Shown: positions 20,627 through 30,008 of the stretch, piece after piece | Numbering within the stretch: position 1 is the first letter of the stretch | Layout of the letters: every line of letters begins with the position of its first letter | Source of the DNA: Chromobacterium sp. ATCC 53434 | GTDB lineage: Bacteria > Pseudomonadota > Gammaproteobacteria > Burkholderiales > Chromobacteriaceae | DNA: 64,000 nucleotides | Assembly (NCBI RefSeq): GCF_002848345.1 | Contig: NZ_CP025429.1 | Span: 5,074,982 to 5,138,981 of the forward strand | Reading direction: 5' to 3' | The notes under the pieces: model-generated | What the model was told of the DNA's origin: nothing | The model's input: the letters and a program-made list of their open reading frames with translations, nothing else | Databases searched by the model: none | Program-made: the position numbers and the translations under genes

Positions 20627-21544
20627 TCAGTACTGGTAGACGCCGAGGCGCGGTGGCGGTTCAATCTCCAGCGGCAGGCCCTGCATCTCGCGCAGCGACG
20701 ATTCTATCGTATGGCACAGCGTCGACAGCGGCAGATCGTTGCCCTCGGTGCCGAACGGCTCCTCCAGCTCCTCGGCGATCTGTTCCAGCGCGAAATAGGT
20801 GTAGGCGATGAAGACCGCGATCGGCGGCGTCAGCCAGCCTATGCTGCTGGCCAGCCCGGCCGGCAGCAGCAGGCAATAGATGGTCACCGTGCGGTTCAGC
20901 AGCACGCGGTAGGTGAACGGCATCGGCGTGGTGGCGATGCGTTCGCAGCCGCCGAGGATTTCCGACAGCGTGTTCAGATTGCGGTCCATCGCGTGCCACT
21001 GCAGCTCGCTGAGCCGGCCCGCGCGCTGCAGCCGCTGCGTCTCGCCGCCCAGCCAGGCCAGGATCAGCGCCGGGCGGAAGCGGCCGGCCATGATGCGCTC
21101 GCGCGCTTCCGCCGGCAGCAGCCGCCGCAGATGGTCGTCGGCGTCGTCGCCGCGCAGCTGGGCCTTCAGCGCGTAGGCGAAGGTGCACATCGCGTCGAGC
21201 AAGCGGCGGCTGTCGGCGTCGTCGCCGAGCGCGGCCAGCGTCTGCCGGCCCAGCGAACGGCTGACGATCAGCAGGCTGCCCCACAGCTTGCGCGCCTCCC
21301 AGAAGCGCTCGTAGCTGACCGAGTTGCGGAAGCCGAGAAAGATCGCCAGCGACACGCCCAGCAGCGTGAAGGTGGGGATGCCCAGCGACGATTCGCGCAG
21401 GCTTTGCAGCCACCAGTGGCGGATGGCGGCGGCGACGACGGCGACCGTCAGCACCATCAGCAGCCGCGGCAGGATGCGCGGCAGCACCGAGCCGTGCCAG
21501 ACGAAGAGCAGACGGAACCAGGACGGGGTATTGCGGACTATCAT
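20627..21544 (-). CDS. bestrophin-like chloride channel / UPF0187 membrane protein
   Basis: A 305-residue protein with four hydrophobic regions. Bestrophin marks are FLGFRNSVSYERFWEARKLWG after the first helix and PMPFTYRVLLNRTVTIYCLLLP in the middle, and a conserved acidic EELEEPFGTEGNDLPL tail. Bacterial homologues (YneE) form pentameric ion channels. The ATG at 21544 is chosen; the open frame continues upstream into unrelated sequence. Confidence 0.85.
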   Translation of the reverse strand: MIVRNTPSWFRLLFVWHGSVLPRILPRLLMVLTVAVVAAAIRHWWLQSLRESSLGIPTFTLLGVSLAIFLGFRNSVSYERFWEARKLWGSLLIVSRSLGRQTLAALGDDADSRRLLDAMCTFAYALKAQLRGDDADDHLRRLLPAEARERIMAGRFRPALILAWLGGETQRLQRAGRLSELQWHAMDRNLNTLSEILGGCERIATTPMPFTYRVLLNRTVTIYCLLLPAGLASSIGWLTPPIAVFIAYTYFALEQIAEELEEPFGTEGNDLPLSTLCHTIESSLREMQGLPLEIEPPPRLGVYQY

Positions 21545-21855
21545 GGCGTGGCGATGCGGCGGGGTAAAATAGAATGTTACACAATTATCTGCATCGAAAT
21601 GGTGGCGATGTGATTGCCGGATGAGCCGGGTTCCGCCGGTGCCTGGCCTGCCGGCGAAAACCTGACATAAAGAACAGGTTTTGCCGATACCAATCGTTCT
21701 ATAACGAACGAATTGCGCAAAGGGGTTTGTCCGCGCGGCCGCGCCCATGGCCCGTCCGCGCGTCGTGCCGCAGCGTCGGCCGGCTTCGGACGACGGCCCC
21801 CGCCATCCTCCTGTCGTCGTCGCGGATGTTCCGTGTTCCCCCGACGGGAGGCATC
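21545..21855. other. intergenic region with a hexamer inverted repeat
   Basis: A 311-base gap between two divergent genes. An inverted repeat TCGTTC-TATAAC-GAACGA (21694-21711) encloses a -10-like TATAAC, so it could be an operator over the promoter of the rightward two-gene locus. No convincing -35 is seen. GGGAG before the ATG at 21856 is the ribosome binding site. Confidence 0.4.
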
Positions 21856-22500
21856 ATGAAGACCACCACCATCCAGCCGGTCAAGCCGGCGCAGAGCGCG
21901 CCGCTGGTTTTGCCGGCCGCGCAGCTGCGCAGCAATGCCCAGGCGCTGTTTGCCCAATTGAACAACGATGCGGCCGCGCGCACCGAATTCATTCACAACC
22001 CGGCCGGCGTGCTGGCGACCAAGGTCGGCCAGCGCCAGCTGCCGCCGCAGCAGGTCTCCGACGTCAACCGGCTGCTGTTCTCCATGCTGGCCAATGACGG
22101 TTTCCGCCAGTGGATGGACGATTACCAGGCCAGCCCGGGCGGCAAGCCGGTCGGCGAGGAGCAGTTCAGCAAGGATTTCGCCGCGGCGGTGCTGAAGTTC
22201 GCCGACGCCGACCTGATCCGGGCGATGTTCAAGCTGGCCAGCGACGGCTTTGGCCTGCCGGGCTTCGGCAATTCCGCAGAGCAATTGCTGATCGGCCCGG
22301 AAAAAAGCCTGGTCACGCCAGCGGCGACGCCGTCGACATCGGACCAGACGCTACGTTCCAGCCAGAACTTCAACGGCTTCGCCTCCGGCCTGTCGCTGGG
22401 CTTTGCCGGCGTGATCGACGCGGCGCTGTTGCGGACGGTGATCAGCCAGCTGGTCGATCAGGCCAAGCAGATGCAGGCCGCCGGCCAGCTCCGGGTTTGA
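21856..22500 (+). CDS. cysteine-free, leader-like protein paired with a radical SAM enzyme
   Basis: A 214-residue protein that I do not recognise by name. Residues 24-88 contain a pattern seen in leader-like domains of peptide natural-product precursors: LFAQLNNDAAARTEF..NPAGVL, then NRLLFSMLANDGFRQWMDDY. The middle is helical. The tail (about 165-214) is Ser/Thr/Gly-rich then hydrophobic (FNGFASGLSLGFAGVIDAALL). There is no signal peptide and no cysteine. Together with the adjacent radical SAM gene it suggests a substrate-maturase pair, but a precursor role is inference; a partner or scaffold role is equally open. Confidence 0.55.
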   Translation: MKTTTIQPVKPAQSAPLVLPAAQLRSNAQALFAQLNNDAAARTEFIHNPAGVLATKVGQRQLPPQQVSDVNRLLFSMLANDGFRQWMDDYQASPGGKPVGEEQFSKDFAAAVLKFADADLIRAMFKLASDGFGLPGFGNSAEQLLIGPEKSLVTPAATPSTSDQTLRSSQNFNGFASGLSLGFAGVIDAALLRTVISQLVDQAKQMQAAGQLRV

Positions 22501-22549
22501 ACTCGGGCCGCGGCGCGCATTGTCGGCGCGCCGCGGCGGGAGAGCGCAC

Positions 22550-23641
22550 ATGATTGCCGATATGCCGATCCCGGGTTTGTTCCGGGGGCCCAAGACCCTG
22601 TCCATCATGCCCACCTACGCCTGTCCGGCCGCCTGCGAGCATTGCGCGTCGATGAGCCATCCGAAGGCCAGGGAGAACCTGACATTGCAGACAATGTTGT
22701 CGGCGATAGACCAGGCCAGGGCGCTGGGCTTCTACAATGTGGTGTTCACCGGCGGCGAGGCCACGCTGCGCTGGCGCGATCTGCTGACCGCGATCCGCCA
22801 CGCTAGCGGGCTGGGCTTTCCGGTGCGGCTGGTCAGCAACGCCCACTGGGCGGTCAGCGCGAAAAGCGCCGACCGCCGGCTGGACGCGTTGCTGGAGGCC
22901 GGGCTGACCGAGATCAACTACAGCACCGGCGACGAGCACGCGCGTTTCGTGCCGCTGGAGCGGGTGGTGGAGGCTTGCCTGGCCGCGACGCGGCGCCGGC
23001 TCAAGGCCTGGGTGATGGTGGAATTGCGCGCGGCGCGCGCGGTGACCGCCGCCTCGGTCACCGGCCATCCGCGCATCGCCGCGCTGGAGCCGGAGGACAG
23101 GGCGCTGATCGAGATCGTCGAAAGCCCGTGGATGCCGCTGGACCCGGGCCAGGTGGAGGACTACCCGGCCGGCGTCGCCGCCGACAATCACAATCTCAAA
23201 TCCTTCCGGGTCTGCTCCAATGTGCTGCAGACCTACACGGTGCAGGCCGACGGCCGGGTAGGCGCCTGCTGCGGCATCGGCATGCGGCAGATTCCGGAAC
23301 TCAGCGTCGCCACCGTCGCGCAGCCGGATTTCCTGTCCCGTGCGGTGGAGGCGGCGGAGAGCGACTTCCTCAAACTGTGGCTGCATTACCTGGGGCCGGA
23401 GCGGGTGCTGGCCTGGGCCGCCGCCCGGGACCCCGGCATACGCTGGGAGGGCATGTACGCCCACCACTGTCAGGCTTGCGCCCGCATCTACCGCGACGAG
23501 GCGGTGCGCCGGCTGGTGCGCGAGCACTACGAGGAAATGATCGCCGAAGTGCTGCAGGCCGCCTGGCTGGACGAGCACCACGTGCCGGTCGAATCGCGCC
23601 GTGTCGCGGAGAACCGTTGCGCCTGCGAGCGGCAGGCGTGA
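22550..23641 (+). CDS. radical SAM protein with extra C-terminal cysteines
   Basis: A 363-residue enzyme. The [4Fe-4S] cluster motif C-x3-C-x2-C is at Cys25, Cys29 and Cys32, and the SAM-binding GGE is at residues 68-70. Additional cysteines (222, 240, 241, 307, 310 and a CxC near the end) could bind an auxiliary cluster, as in SPASM or twitch maturases. The ATG at 22550 follows GGGAGAG. It lies 49 bases after the leader-like gene, in the same direction. The reaction is not predictable from sequence alone. Confidence 0.8.
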   Translation: MIADMPIPGLFRGPKTLSIMPTYACPAACEHCASMSHPKARENLTLQTMLSAIDQARALGFYNVVFTGGEATLRWRDLLTAIRHASGLGFPVRLVSNAHWAVSAKSADRRLDALLEAGLTEINYSTGDEHARFVPLERVVEACLAATRRRLKAWVMVELRAARAVTAASVTGHPRIAALEPEDRALIEIVESPWMPLDPGQVEDYPAGVAADNHNLKSFRVCSNVLQTYTVQADGRVGACCGIGMRQIPELSVATVAQPDFLSRAVEAAESDFLKLWLHYLGPERVLAWAAARDPGIRWEGMYAHHCQACARIYRDEAVRRLVREHYEEMIAEVLQAAWLDEHHVPVESRRVAENRCACERQA

Positions 23642-24127
23642 CAGTGTCCCGCGGGCATATGACTAGGCCATCCGTTGCGGGATGGCCTGGTGTCTGGCAT
23701 GGTCGGCCCGGAGGGGCGACCATCCGGTGCGGGAGTCCAGGCGGGTCGCTGGCAGCTTGACCGACGCCGGGGGACAGGGCTCCTGGCCTGCGTGGCATGG
23801 TCTGGTGAGGGCTGCTTGGACTGGCCGGACTCTGGCGCCGGATAGGAAAATCTGGCTGAAAGGGTGTCCGTGTGCGCCGCTATCTTGCTCTCCGTGGTGA
23901 GACTATCGGGACTACTGACCTTAATATCGGCCGATCTCGTAGAAATTAAATCCTTGTCTAAGTTACGATTTGTCTCCGTTTGTAGCGGCTTGCGCGGCCA
24001 GGGTGGGCTCGCCATCCGGACGGGGACTTGTCGGCGGGAGATGAGCCGGGGAGGAGCCGTGCCTGCAGTCGGTTCTACCCCGTTCGCGCATGGCCGGCCA
24101 GGAGTGGCGGGGGCCGCCCCTAGCCGT
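23642..24127. other. 486-base gap without a convincing gene
   Basis: A perfect 9-bp hairpin AGGCCATCC/GGATGGCCT (23665-23688) follows the radical SAM gene but has no T-run. The stretch 23905-23980 is clearly lower in GC than the surroundings. Short open frames on both strands lack a ribosome binding site and look random. Confidence 0.5.
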
Positions 24128-27004
24128 TCAGCGGGAAACCGTCATCGCTTCCTCGTTCACTATTCTCATGAAGTCGCGGCTGGGGGAGAGCAGGGTCCGG
24201 CCCTGCCGGCTGATCTCGTAATAGACCCGGAATATCGAGTAATGGTACAGCGTGTGCGCCGTCTTCAGCGCGAAGTTCGGTTCCAGCGCGGGGGTGGCGA
24301 AGCGCAACTGTCCTTCGCCGGAGCCGGTGTAGCTTTGTGCGGCGACGATGGGTTTTTGTCCTAGCAACGCCCAGTGCAACGTGACCTGATCGCCGGCCTG
24401 CAAATTGCCGACCTGGACGCCGTTCTTGAAGTCGCTCGGCTCGGGGAAACTGTCATTGGACACGGTGACGGGAAGTAGGCCCGGCGCCGGCATCCGGCCG
24501 ATGATGGGATAGCTTTCCGTCCGGGAATGCTTGTCGCCTATCGTGTAGGACAGCCGCAGCAGCTTGCCGGAATACGGGCCGATATGGACATAGGGAATAT
24601 CGACCGGAAAGGCGTAGGGCGGGACGTCGGGGCTGTGTTCCCGACGGAATGCGGCACGGTACTGGTGCAGGACCTGCCGGGTTTGCGGATCGACGATTTC
24701 CAGCAGCAGCTCGCCTGTCGTCGGCGGTCCTCCCGGGCTGCCGTTATCCGCTACCCTGACGGGAATCAGTCCATTGGGATTGATGTAGTTGCCGACATCG
24801 ACGGCGAAGCGGCCGACGAAGTCGCTGGGATTCACATAGGCGGACGGCAGGCTCTTGCCCTCCGGGCACAGCACCAGAGGCCGACTGGCCGTTTTCCTGT
24901 CGCCCCGGCTATAGCTGATCAGAATCTTGTTGCCGGGACCGACGATGCCCGGCAGCGGCATCGGATTCCAGCTGACCCTGCCGTGCGCCAGCGCCGGCCA
25001 GCCTACCATGCCGGCCGGGCCGCCGAGCTGGCCGTCGACGTTGCTCCAGCTGAGCTCGAAGCGCAGGTCCTTGCCGTCGTCGCCGTCTTTCAACGGCAAG
25101 CTGACCAGCCAGTGCGGATCGGCTTGGTCCAGATCCAGCCGGTAATCGCAGCCGATTTGCTGACCGGGCGTCGCGCCGCTGATTTCCGGCGGCGGCAAGT
25201 CGCGCGCCAGCTGGTAGTTGCAGCTTTCATTGTAGGCGTGCCAGATCTTGTCCAGCTGTTCAGGCGCGTAATGCAGAGCCGTCGCCGCGGTCAGGACCGC
25301 CTGGGCCGCCTGGTTCTGCTGAGCCTGCCGTCCCAGCATGGCCAGGCCCAGCAGCATGGCTTTGTCCATCGCCGCTCCGCCTATCGCGTCGCGCGCCACC
25401 ATATTGCACGAGCTCCAGTACTGGCCGGCAAGATGGGGATCGAAGCCGCGGACGGGGGCGATAGCGTCGCGCTTCACATCGCCCGGATAGCGGCGGCCGA
25501 CATTCCAGTCTATGGCGCGCTGAAAGCCTGCTTGCTTGGCGGCGCTCCAGAAAAACAGGCGATGGTATTCGGGATCGCCGGACCGCCAGTGGCCGTGGTC
25601 GCGCACATAGCCGGCGGCGAAGTAATCGCCTACGCCTTCGTTCAGGCCCTCCTGATCCGAGGCATTGCCGTGGGACGCCCAGTCAAACAGGCCGTGGCCC
25701 AGCTCATGGATGATGAATAGACCGTCTTCGCCGAAATCCGGCAGGTCTGGAAGGTTGCTGATGGCGTCGTGGGCGGTGCCGCCGCCGAATTTGATCCTGC
25801 CATCGGTTCCGCCAAGATAGGCGGCGTTGGCCGAGGTGTGGATCTTGCCGTCCTTGGGACTGATGTCGCGCCAGCCGTGCGGGTCGTACTGGACGCCGCC
25901 GGCGTACTGGTAGGGGCGGATGGCCAGGCCCAGCGTCTGATTGATGTAGCGCATCATTCTGTCGATGTGGAAATAGACATTGACGGCCTCGAAGGCGGGA
26001 TTGTCGCGGGTGTATTCGAACACCGGCGCGGCCTCGTGCGGGCAGCTGTCGTAATCGGTGATCGCGACGCAGTGCGCCCAGGGGCCGACCAGCTGGTATT
26101 TGCCGTTGATGTCCTTGCCCAGTCCGGGCAGCGGCACCTGGACGCGGGCGGCCTTCAACTGCGGCGAGTCCTGGTCGTGGTTGTTGACGTAGCCGGGGGC
26201 GCCGTAATGGGACCGCGTCGATGACAGCGGGTCCGGGTCGAAGACATAGCCGCGTCCGGTGGCCTGATCGTCGGCGCGGACGGCCGGCGTCTGGGCGGGA
26301 GCGGCGTGGCCGGTGCCGCCGGTGCCTATGGCGTCGTTTTCCATTTTCTGCGCGCGCAGCACCTTGCCGTCGCGCTGATCGACCAGCAGCTGCCACCAGC
26401 GGCCGTCGTCGGCGCGGCCCTCCACCTGCCATGCCCGCGACGGGGCTTGCCCGGCCGGGACGTACACCGTCTCCTCGAAGCGCGGCGACAGCAGTTGCGC
26501 GGTCTGCAGATGGCGCCGGGCCGCCGTCAGCGCCTGGGCCTGGCTAAGTTGCGGCTGGGCGATGCGCCAGAGGGGCTGATGCTCGGGCAGCGGCGAGGTC
26601 TGGTTGCTGACGTAGACGACATTGCCGTCGTCGGTCATCGACACGGCGATGTCGGAGCCGAAGACCGGCAGGCCGGCATAGCGCTGCTGCAGGCGGACGA
26701 CGGTGACGGCGGCCAGCCGATTGACGGCGGTGACTTGCAGCAGCTGCGCCTGGGCGGCGGACAGGCCCAGGGCGGCAAGGTGGTGCTCGACGTATTCGCG
26801 GGCCATCGCCTCGGGCGTGGCTTTGGCGGCGCGGTAGGCCGGCGCGTGCAGCTGGGTGGCGACGCCGTCGGGCCGATACCAGCCGTCGGCGCGCTGGCGC
26901 TGCGTCGGTGGCGCCTCGCGCAGCGATTTGTCGGAAACGGATGGCGCGGCGGCGCAGGCGATAGCCGGCGCCAGTAGGATCGAAGCGAGGAATTTTTTCA
27001 TCAT
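24128..27004 (-). CDS. secreted gluzincin metallopeptidase with propeptide (thermolysin/fungalysin-like)
   Basis: A 958-residue exported protein. It has a signal peptide (MMKKFLASILLAPAIACAA), a propeptide with FTP/PepSY-like character (about residues 60-225), and a catalytic region with the zinc motif HELGH at 433-437 and the third ligand Glu456 in NEGVGDYFAAGY. About 400 residues of C-terminal beta-rich domains follow, including FxVDVGNYINPNG and GQKPIV units. It is likely to be secreted and autoprocessed. AGGAG precedes the start at 27004. It is the downstream member of a tandem pair. Confidence 0.85.
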   Translation of the reverse strand: MMKKFLASILLAPAIACAAAPSVSDKSLREAPPTQRQRADGWYRPDGVATQLHAPAYRAAKATPEAMAREYVEHHLAALGLSAAQAQLLQVTAVNRLAAVTVVRLQQRYAGLPVFGSDIAVSMTDDGNVVYVSNQTSPLPEHQPLWRIAQPQLSQAQALTAARRHLQTAQLLSPRFEETVYVPAGQAPSRAWQVEGRADDGRWWQLLVDQRDGKVLRAQKMENDAIGTGGTGHAAPAQTPAVRADDQATGRGYVFDPDPLSSTRSHYGAPGYVNNHDQDSPQLKAARVQVPLPGLGKDINGKYQLVGPWAHCVAITDYDSCPHEAAPVFEYTRDNPAFEAVNVYFHIDRMMRYINQTLGLAIRPYQYAGGVQYDPHGWRDISPKDGKIHTSANAAYLGGTDGRIKFGGGTAHDAISNLPDLPDFGEDGLFIIHELGHGLFDWASHGNASDQEGLNEGVGDYFAAGYVRDHGHWRSGDPEYHRLFFWSAAKQAGFQRAIDWNVGRRYPGDVKRDAIAPVRGFDPHLAGQYWSSCNMVARDAIGGAAMDKAMLLGLAMLGRQAQQNQAAQAVLTAATALHYAPEQLDKIWHAYNESCNYQLARDLPPPEISGATPGQQIGCDYRLDLDQADPHWLVSLPLKDGDDGKDLRFELSWSNVDGQLGGPAGMVGWPALAHGRVSWNPMPLPGIVGPGNKILISYSRGDRKTASRPLVLCPEGKSLPSAYVNPSDFVGRFAVDVGNYINPNGLIPVRVADNGSPGGPPTTGELLLEIVDPQTRQVLHQYRAAFRREHSPDVPPYAFPVDIPYVHIGPYSGKLLRLSYTIGDKHSRTESYPIIGRMPAPGLLPVTVSNDSFPEPSDFKNGVQVGNLQAGDQVTLHWALLGQKPIVAAQSYTGSGEGQLRFATPALEPNFALKTAHTLYHYSIFRVYYEISRQGRTLLSPSRDFMRIVNEEAMTVSR

Positions 27005-27110
27005 TCAAGCTCCTGGGCAAGAGCCTGCACTGTGGTGCGATTGGCATCGCGCGACGGGCAGGCAGTCCGGAATTAGGCGGAATCCGATTCGCGGCGGCCG
27101 TGGCTGGGCA

Positions 27111-29339
27111 TCATGGCGATTGCCGCGATGTCGTCACCGGCACCCTGTCGATCAATACCATCAGGTCCTGGCTGGGTGACAGCAAGGTCCGGCCCTGCCG
27201 GCGGATCTCGTAATAGGTCCGGAGCCTCGAATAGGCGTAGACGGCGCGGTCCCATCGCGTGACGTGGTTTTTCGTCAGCGACGGCGCGGCGAATCGCAAT
27301 TGCCCGCCGGCGGGACCGGAGTAGGTCTGCGTCATCACGATCGGTTTTTGCCCGACGATTTCCCAGTGCAGGGCCACCTCGTCGCCGGGCTGCAAGCGAT
27401 CGATCTTCGCGCCGGCGCTGATCTCCCCGGCGTCGGGATGGTCGATGTTGGCGAACGTCGGCGGCGGCAGGTCCGGCGACGCCATCCGCCCGATGATCGG
27501 ATAGGTCGCCACCGGCGAGCGCGCCTCGCCGATGCGATAGGAGAGCTGCAGCAGCTTGCCCGAGTAAGGGCCGATATCGGCATAGGGGATGTCGATGCGG
27601 AAGACCGGCACCGTCAGGCCGGGCACCTTGCGATCCTGGCGGAAGTTCGCATGATATTGGTGCATGGTCTGGCGGCTTTGCGGATCGACGATCGCCAGTT
27701 GCAGTTCGCCGGCGGCCGACGGCTCGCCGGGCAGGCGATTGTCCTCCAGCTGGACGCGCAGCGTCCCGCTGGCATTGATGTAGTTGCCGACATCGACAGC
27801 CAGGCGTCCGACGAAGGGGCTGGCCGCGAAGTAGGCGGCCGGCAGCGAATGCGTCTTGCCTTCCAGGCACAGGGCGAGCGGCTGGCTGCGCACCCGCCCG
27901 TCGTCCCGGGTATAGCTCAGGATGAGCTTGCGCCCGGCGCCGGCGATTTTCGCCAACGGCGTCAGGTCCCAGCTGGCCTTGCCGGGAGACAGCTGCGGCC
28001 AGGCCATTTCGATGGCCGGGCCGCCTAGCCGCAGGCGGGACAGCGGGGTCCAGTCCAGTTCAAGGCGCAGGTCCTGGCCGGCGTCGCTGTCTTGCAGCGG
28101 CACGCTGGCCGTCCACTGCGGGTCGGCGGCGTCCAGGTCCAGCAGATAGTCGCAGCCCGTTTGCCGGCCGGGCGCCGCGCCGCCGATCTTGGCCGGCGGC
28201 GGCCATCCGGCGACGCCGTAGCTGCAGCTCTCGGTATAGGCGCGCCGGATCCCGTCCAGCTGCGCCGCCGTGTAATGCAGCGCCTCGGCCGCTTTCAGCA
28301 CCGCCTGCGCCGCCTGGTCCTGCCGGGTGTGCCTGCCCGTCATCGCCAGGCCCACCAGCATCGCCCTGTCCATTGCCGGACCACCTATCGCGTCGCGCGC
28401 GACCATATTGCACGAGCTCCAGTACTGGCCGGCGATATGGGCCTCGTTGCCGGCGTTGACGACGTCGGCCGGATAATGGCGGCCGATATGCCAGTTGCTG
28501 GCGCGTTTTTCGCCGGCCCACACCGCGACTTGATGGTATTCGGGATCGCCGGGCCGCCAGCGGCCGTGGTCGCGCGCGTAGCCGGCGGCGAAATAATCGC
28601 CTACGCCTTCGCCCAGTCCCTCGTATTCGTAATCGGCCGGAGCGCCATGCGTCACCCAGTCGTGCAGGCCGTGGCCCAGCTCGTGAATGACCACCAGGCC
28701 GTCCTCGGCGAAGTCCGGCGAGTCCGGCTCGTCGCTGACGGCGCCGTGCGCGCTGCCGCCGCCGAACTGGATTCGACCGTCCTCCCGGGCATATCTCGCA
28801 TTGGCTTCGGTGCGGGTCTTGCCGTCTTTCGGATCGACGACGCGCAGGCCGTGCGGGTCGTAGCGGACGCCGCCGGCGTACTGGAAGGGATGGATGGCCA
28901 GGCCCAGCGTCTGGTTGACGTAGCGCATCATCCTGTCGATGTGGAAATAGGCGTTGACGGCCTCGAAGGCCGGATTGTCGCGGGTGTATTCGAACACCGG
29001 GGCCGTCTCGTGCGGGCAGCTGTCGTAATCGGTGATCGCGACGCAGTGCGCCCACGGACCGACCAGCTGGTATTTGCCGTTGATGTCCTTGCCCAGTCCG
29101 GGCAGCGGCACCTGGACGCGGGCGGCCTTCAACTGCGGGGAGTCCTGGTCGTGGTTGTTGACGTAGCCGGGGTCGCCGTAATGGGCGCGCGTCGACGACA
29201 GCGGGTCCGGATCGAAGACATAGCCGCGGCCGGTGGCCTGGTCTTCGGCGCGCTGGTGTTGAACCAGAGGCTCGGCAATGGCGGCGGGCGGCGACAAGGC
29301 AAGCAGGCAGGCTGCGGCGAGCAGGGTTTTTATTGCCAT
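27111..29339 (-). CDS. secreted gluzincin metallopeptidase paralogue lacking the propeptide
   Basis: A 742-residue paralogue of the downstream enzyme. It has its own signal peptide (IKTLLAAACLLALSPPAAIA) but enters the conserved DQATGRGYVFDPDP segment by residue 32, so the roughly 210-residue propeptide is missing. The zinc motif HELGH is at 219-223 and the third ligand is in GEGVGDYFAAGY. The C-terminal domains align throughout. The N-terminal catalytic part is nearly identical in DNA sequence to its neighbour. Activity without the propeptide chaperone is uncertain. Confidence 0.83.
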   Translation of the reverse strand: MAIKTLLAAACLLALSPPAAIAEPLVQHQRAEDQATGRGYVFDPDPLSSTRAHYGDPGYVNNHDQDSPQLKAARVQVPLPGLGKDINGKYQLVGPWAHCVAITDYDSCPHETAPVFEYTRDNPAFEAVNAYFHIDRMMRYVNQTLGLAIHPFQYAGGVRYDPHGLRVVDPKDGKTRTEANARYAREDGRIQFGGGSAHGAVSDEPDSPDFAEDGLVVIHELGHGLHDWVTHGAPADYEYEGLGEGVGDYFAAGYARDHGRWRPGDPEYHQVAVWAGEKRASNWHIGRHYPADVVNAGNEAHIAGQYWSSCNMVARDAIGGPAMDRAMLVGLAMTGRHTRQDQAAQAVLKAAEALHYTAAQLDGIRRAYTESCSYGVAGWPPPAKIGGAAPGRQTGCDYLLDLDAADPQWTASVPLQDSDAGQDLRLELDWTPLSRLRLGGPAIEMAWPQLSPGKASWDLTPLAKIAGAGRKLILSYTRDDGRVRSQPLALCLEGKTHSLPAAYFAASPFVGRLAVDVGNYINASGTLRVQLEDNRLPGEPSAAGELQLAIVDPQSRQTMHQYHANFRQDRKVPGLTVPVFRIDIPYADIGPYSGKLLQLSYRIGEARSPVATYPIIGRMASPDLPPPTFANIDHPDAGEISAGAKIDRLQPGDEVALHWEIVGQKPIVMTQTYSGPAGGQLRFAAPSLTKNHVTRWDRAVYAYSRLRTYYEIRRQGRTLLSPSQDLMVLIDRVPVTTSRQSP

Positions 29340-29465
29340 TTTTTCCAGGATTTCCGGCGTCAGGCGGACGGTCGTGATCGACGGGGGCGAAGCGATTAAG
29401 CAACGGGGATGGGAAGGAGGGCCGCCGCCAGCGCTTGCGGCAGTTCCTCCGCCGGATTCAACCGG

Positions 29466-29747
29466 CTAGCTGTGGTGACATATCGTCAGACGGCGGTGCA
29501 GGACACCGAGCGGATCCCGCGGCGATCGCGTGCAATGGATGCCGCCGCTCGGATGCAGCACGCCGCCCGGACGGTGCGTGCCGAGCGGATAACGCCAGCG
29601 GCCGCTCAAGGCGGCCCGCACCAGCCCGGCACGGGGCGCTTGGTTCGCGTAGGCGTGCATCGTCTGGCCGCCCGTTTGCGCAACGGACGTTTCCGCAAAT
29701 GCAAGGCACGGCAGCAGGGCCAGTAGGCAAAGTAGACTCTTTTTCAT
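29466..29747 (-). CDS. small secreted protein of unknown function
   Basis: A 93-residue frame with a textbook ribosome binding site (AAGGAG, 7 bases before ATG) and a signal peptide (KKSLLCLLALLPCLAFA). The mature part is Arg/His/Gly-rich with two cysteines and matches nothing I know. It could be a short peptide or the start of a decayed gene. It lies upstream of the two metallopeptidases, on the same strand. Confidence 0.5.
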   Translation of the reverse strand: MKKSLLCLLALLPCLAFAETSVAQTGGQTMHAYANQAPRAGLVRAALSGRWRYPLGTHRPGGVLHPSGGIHCTRSPRDPLGVLHRRLTICHHS

Positions 29748-30008
29748 CTCGATTCTCCTTCAGGTTCAAGGAGTCTTGACTATCATGCGCTTGCCATCCG
29801 ATTGCTGGAGGCGGGCGGAAAATTAAGCCGAATCCGAACAAATGCCATTCATCTGCAATGCAATGGATTTCCTGCGTTCTGGGGATGATTCGGCGGCAGG
29901 AGCATCGCCGGAGGCAAGGACCGTGTCTATCTGCGGGGTATTGGGGGGCGAGTCTGGTACATGGCCGCGAAGGATGCGGCGGCAGGGCGAGCCCGCGATC
30001 CGGGCAAG

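Noticed and set aside
23864..24364. 166-codon plus-strand frame after the radical SAM gene
   Set aside because: It starts without a ribosome binding site, runs into the 3' end of the opposing peptidase gene and resembles no protein family.
26306..29399. Long plus-strand frames opposite the metallopeptidase genes
   Set aside because: They mirror conserved minus-strand genes, lack ribosome binding sites and show no domains. Their openness comes from high GC content at third positions.
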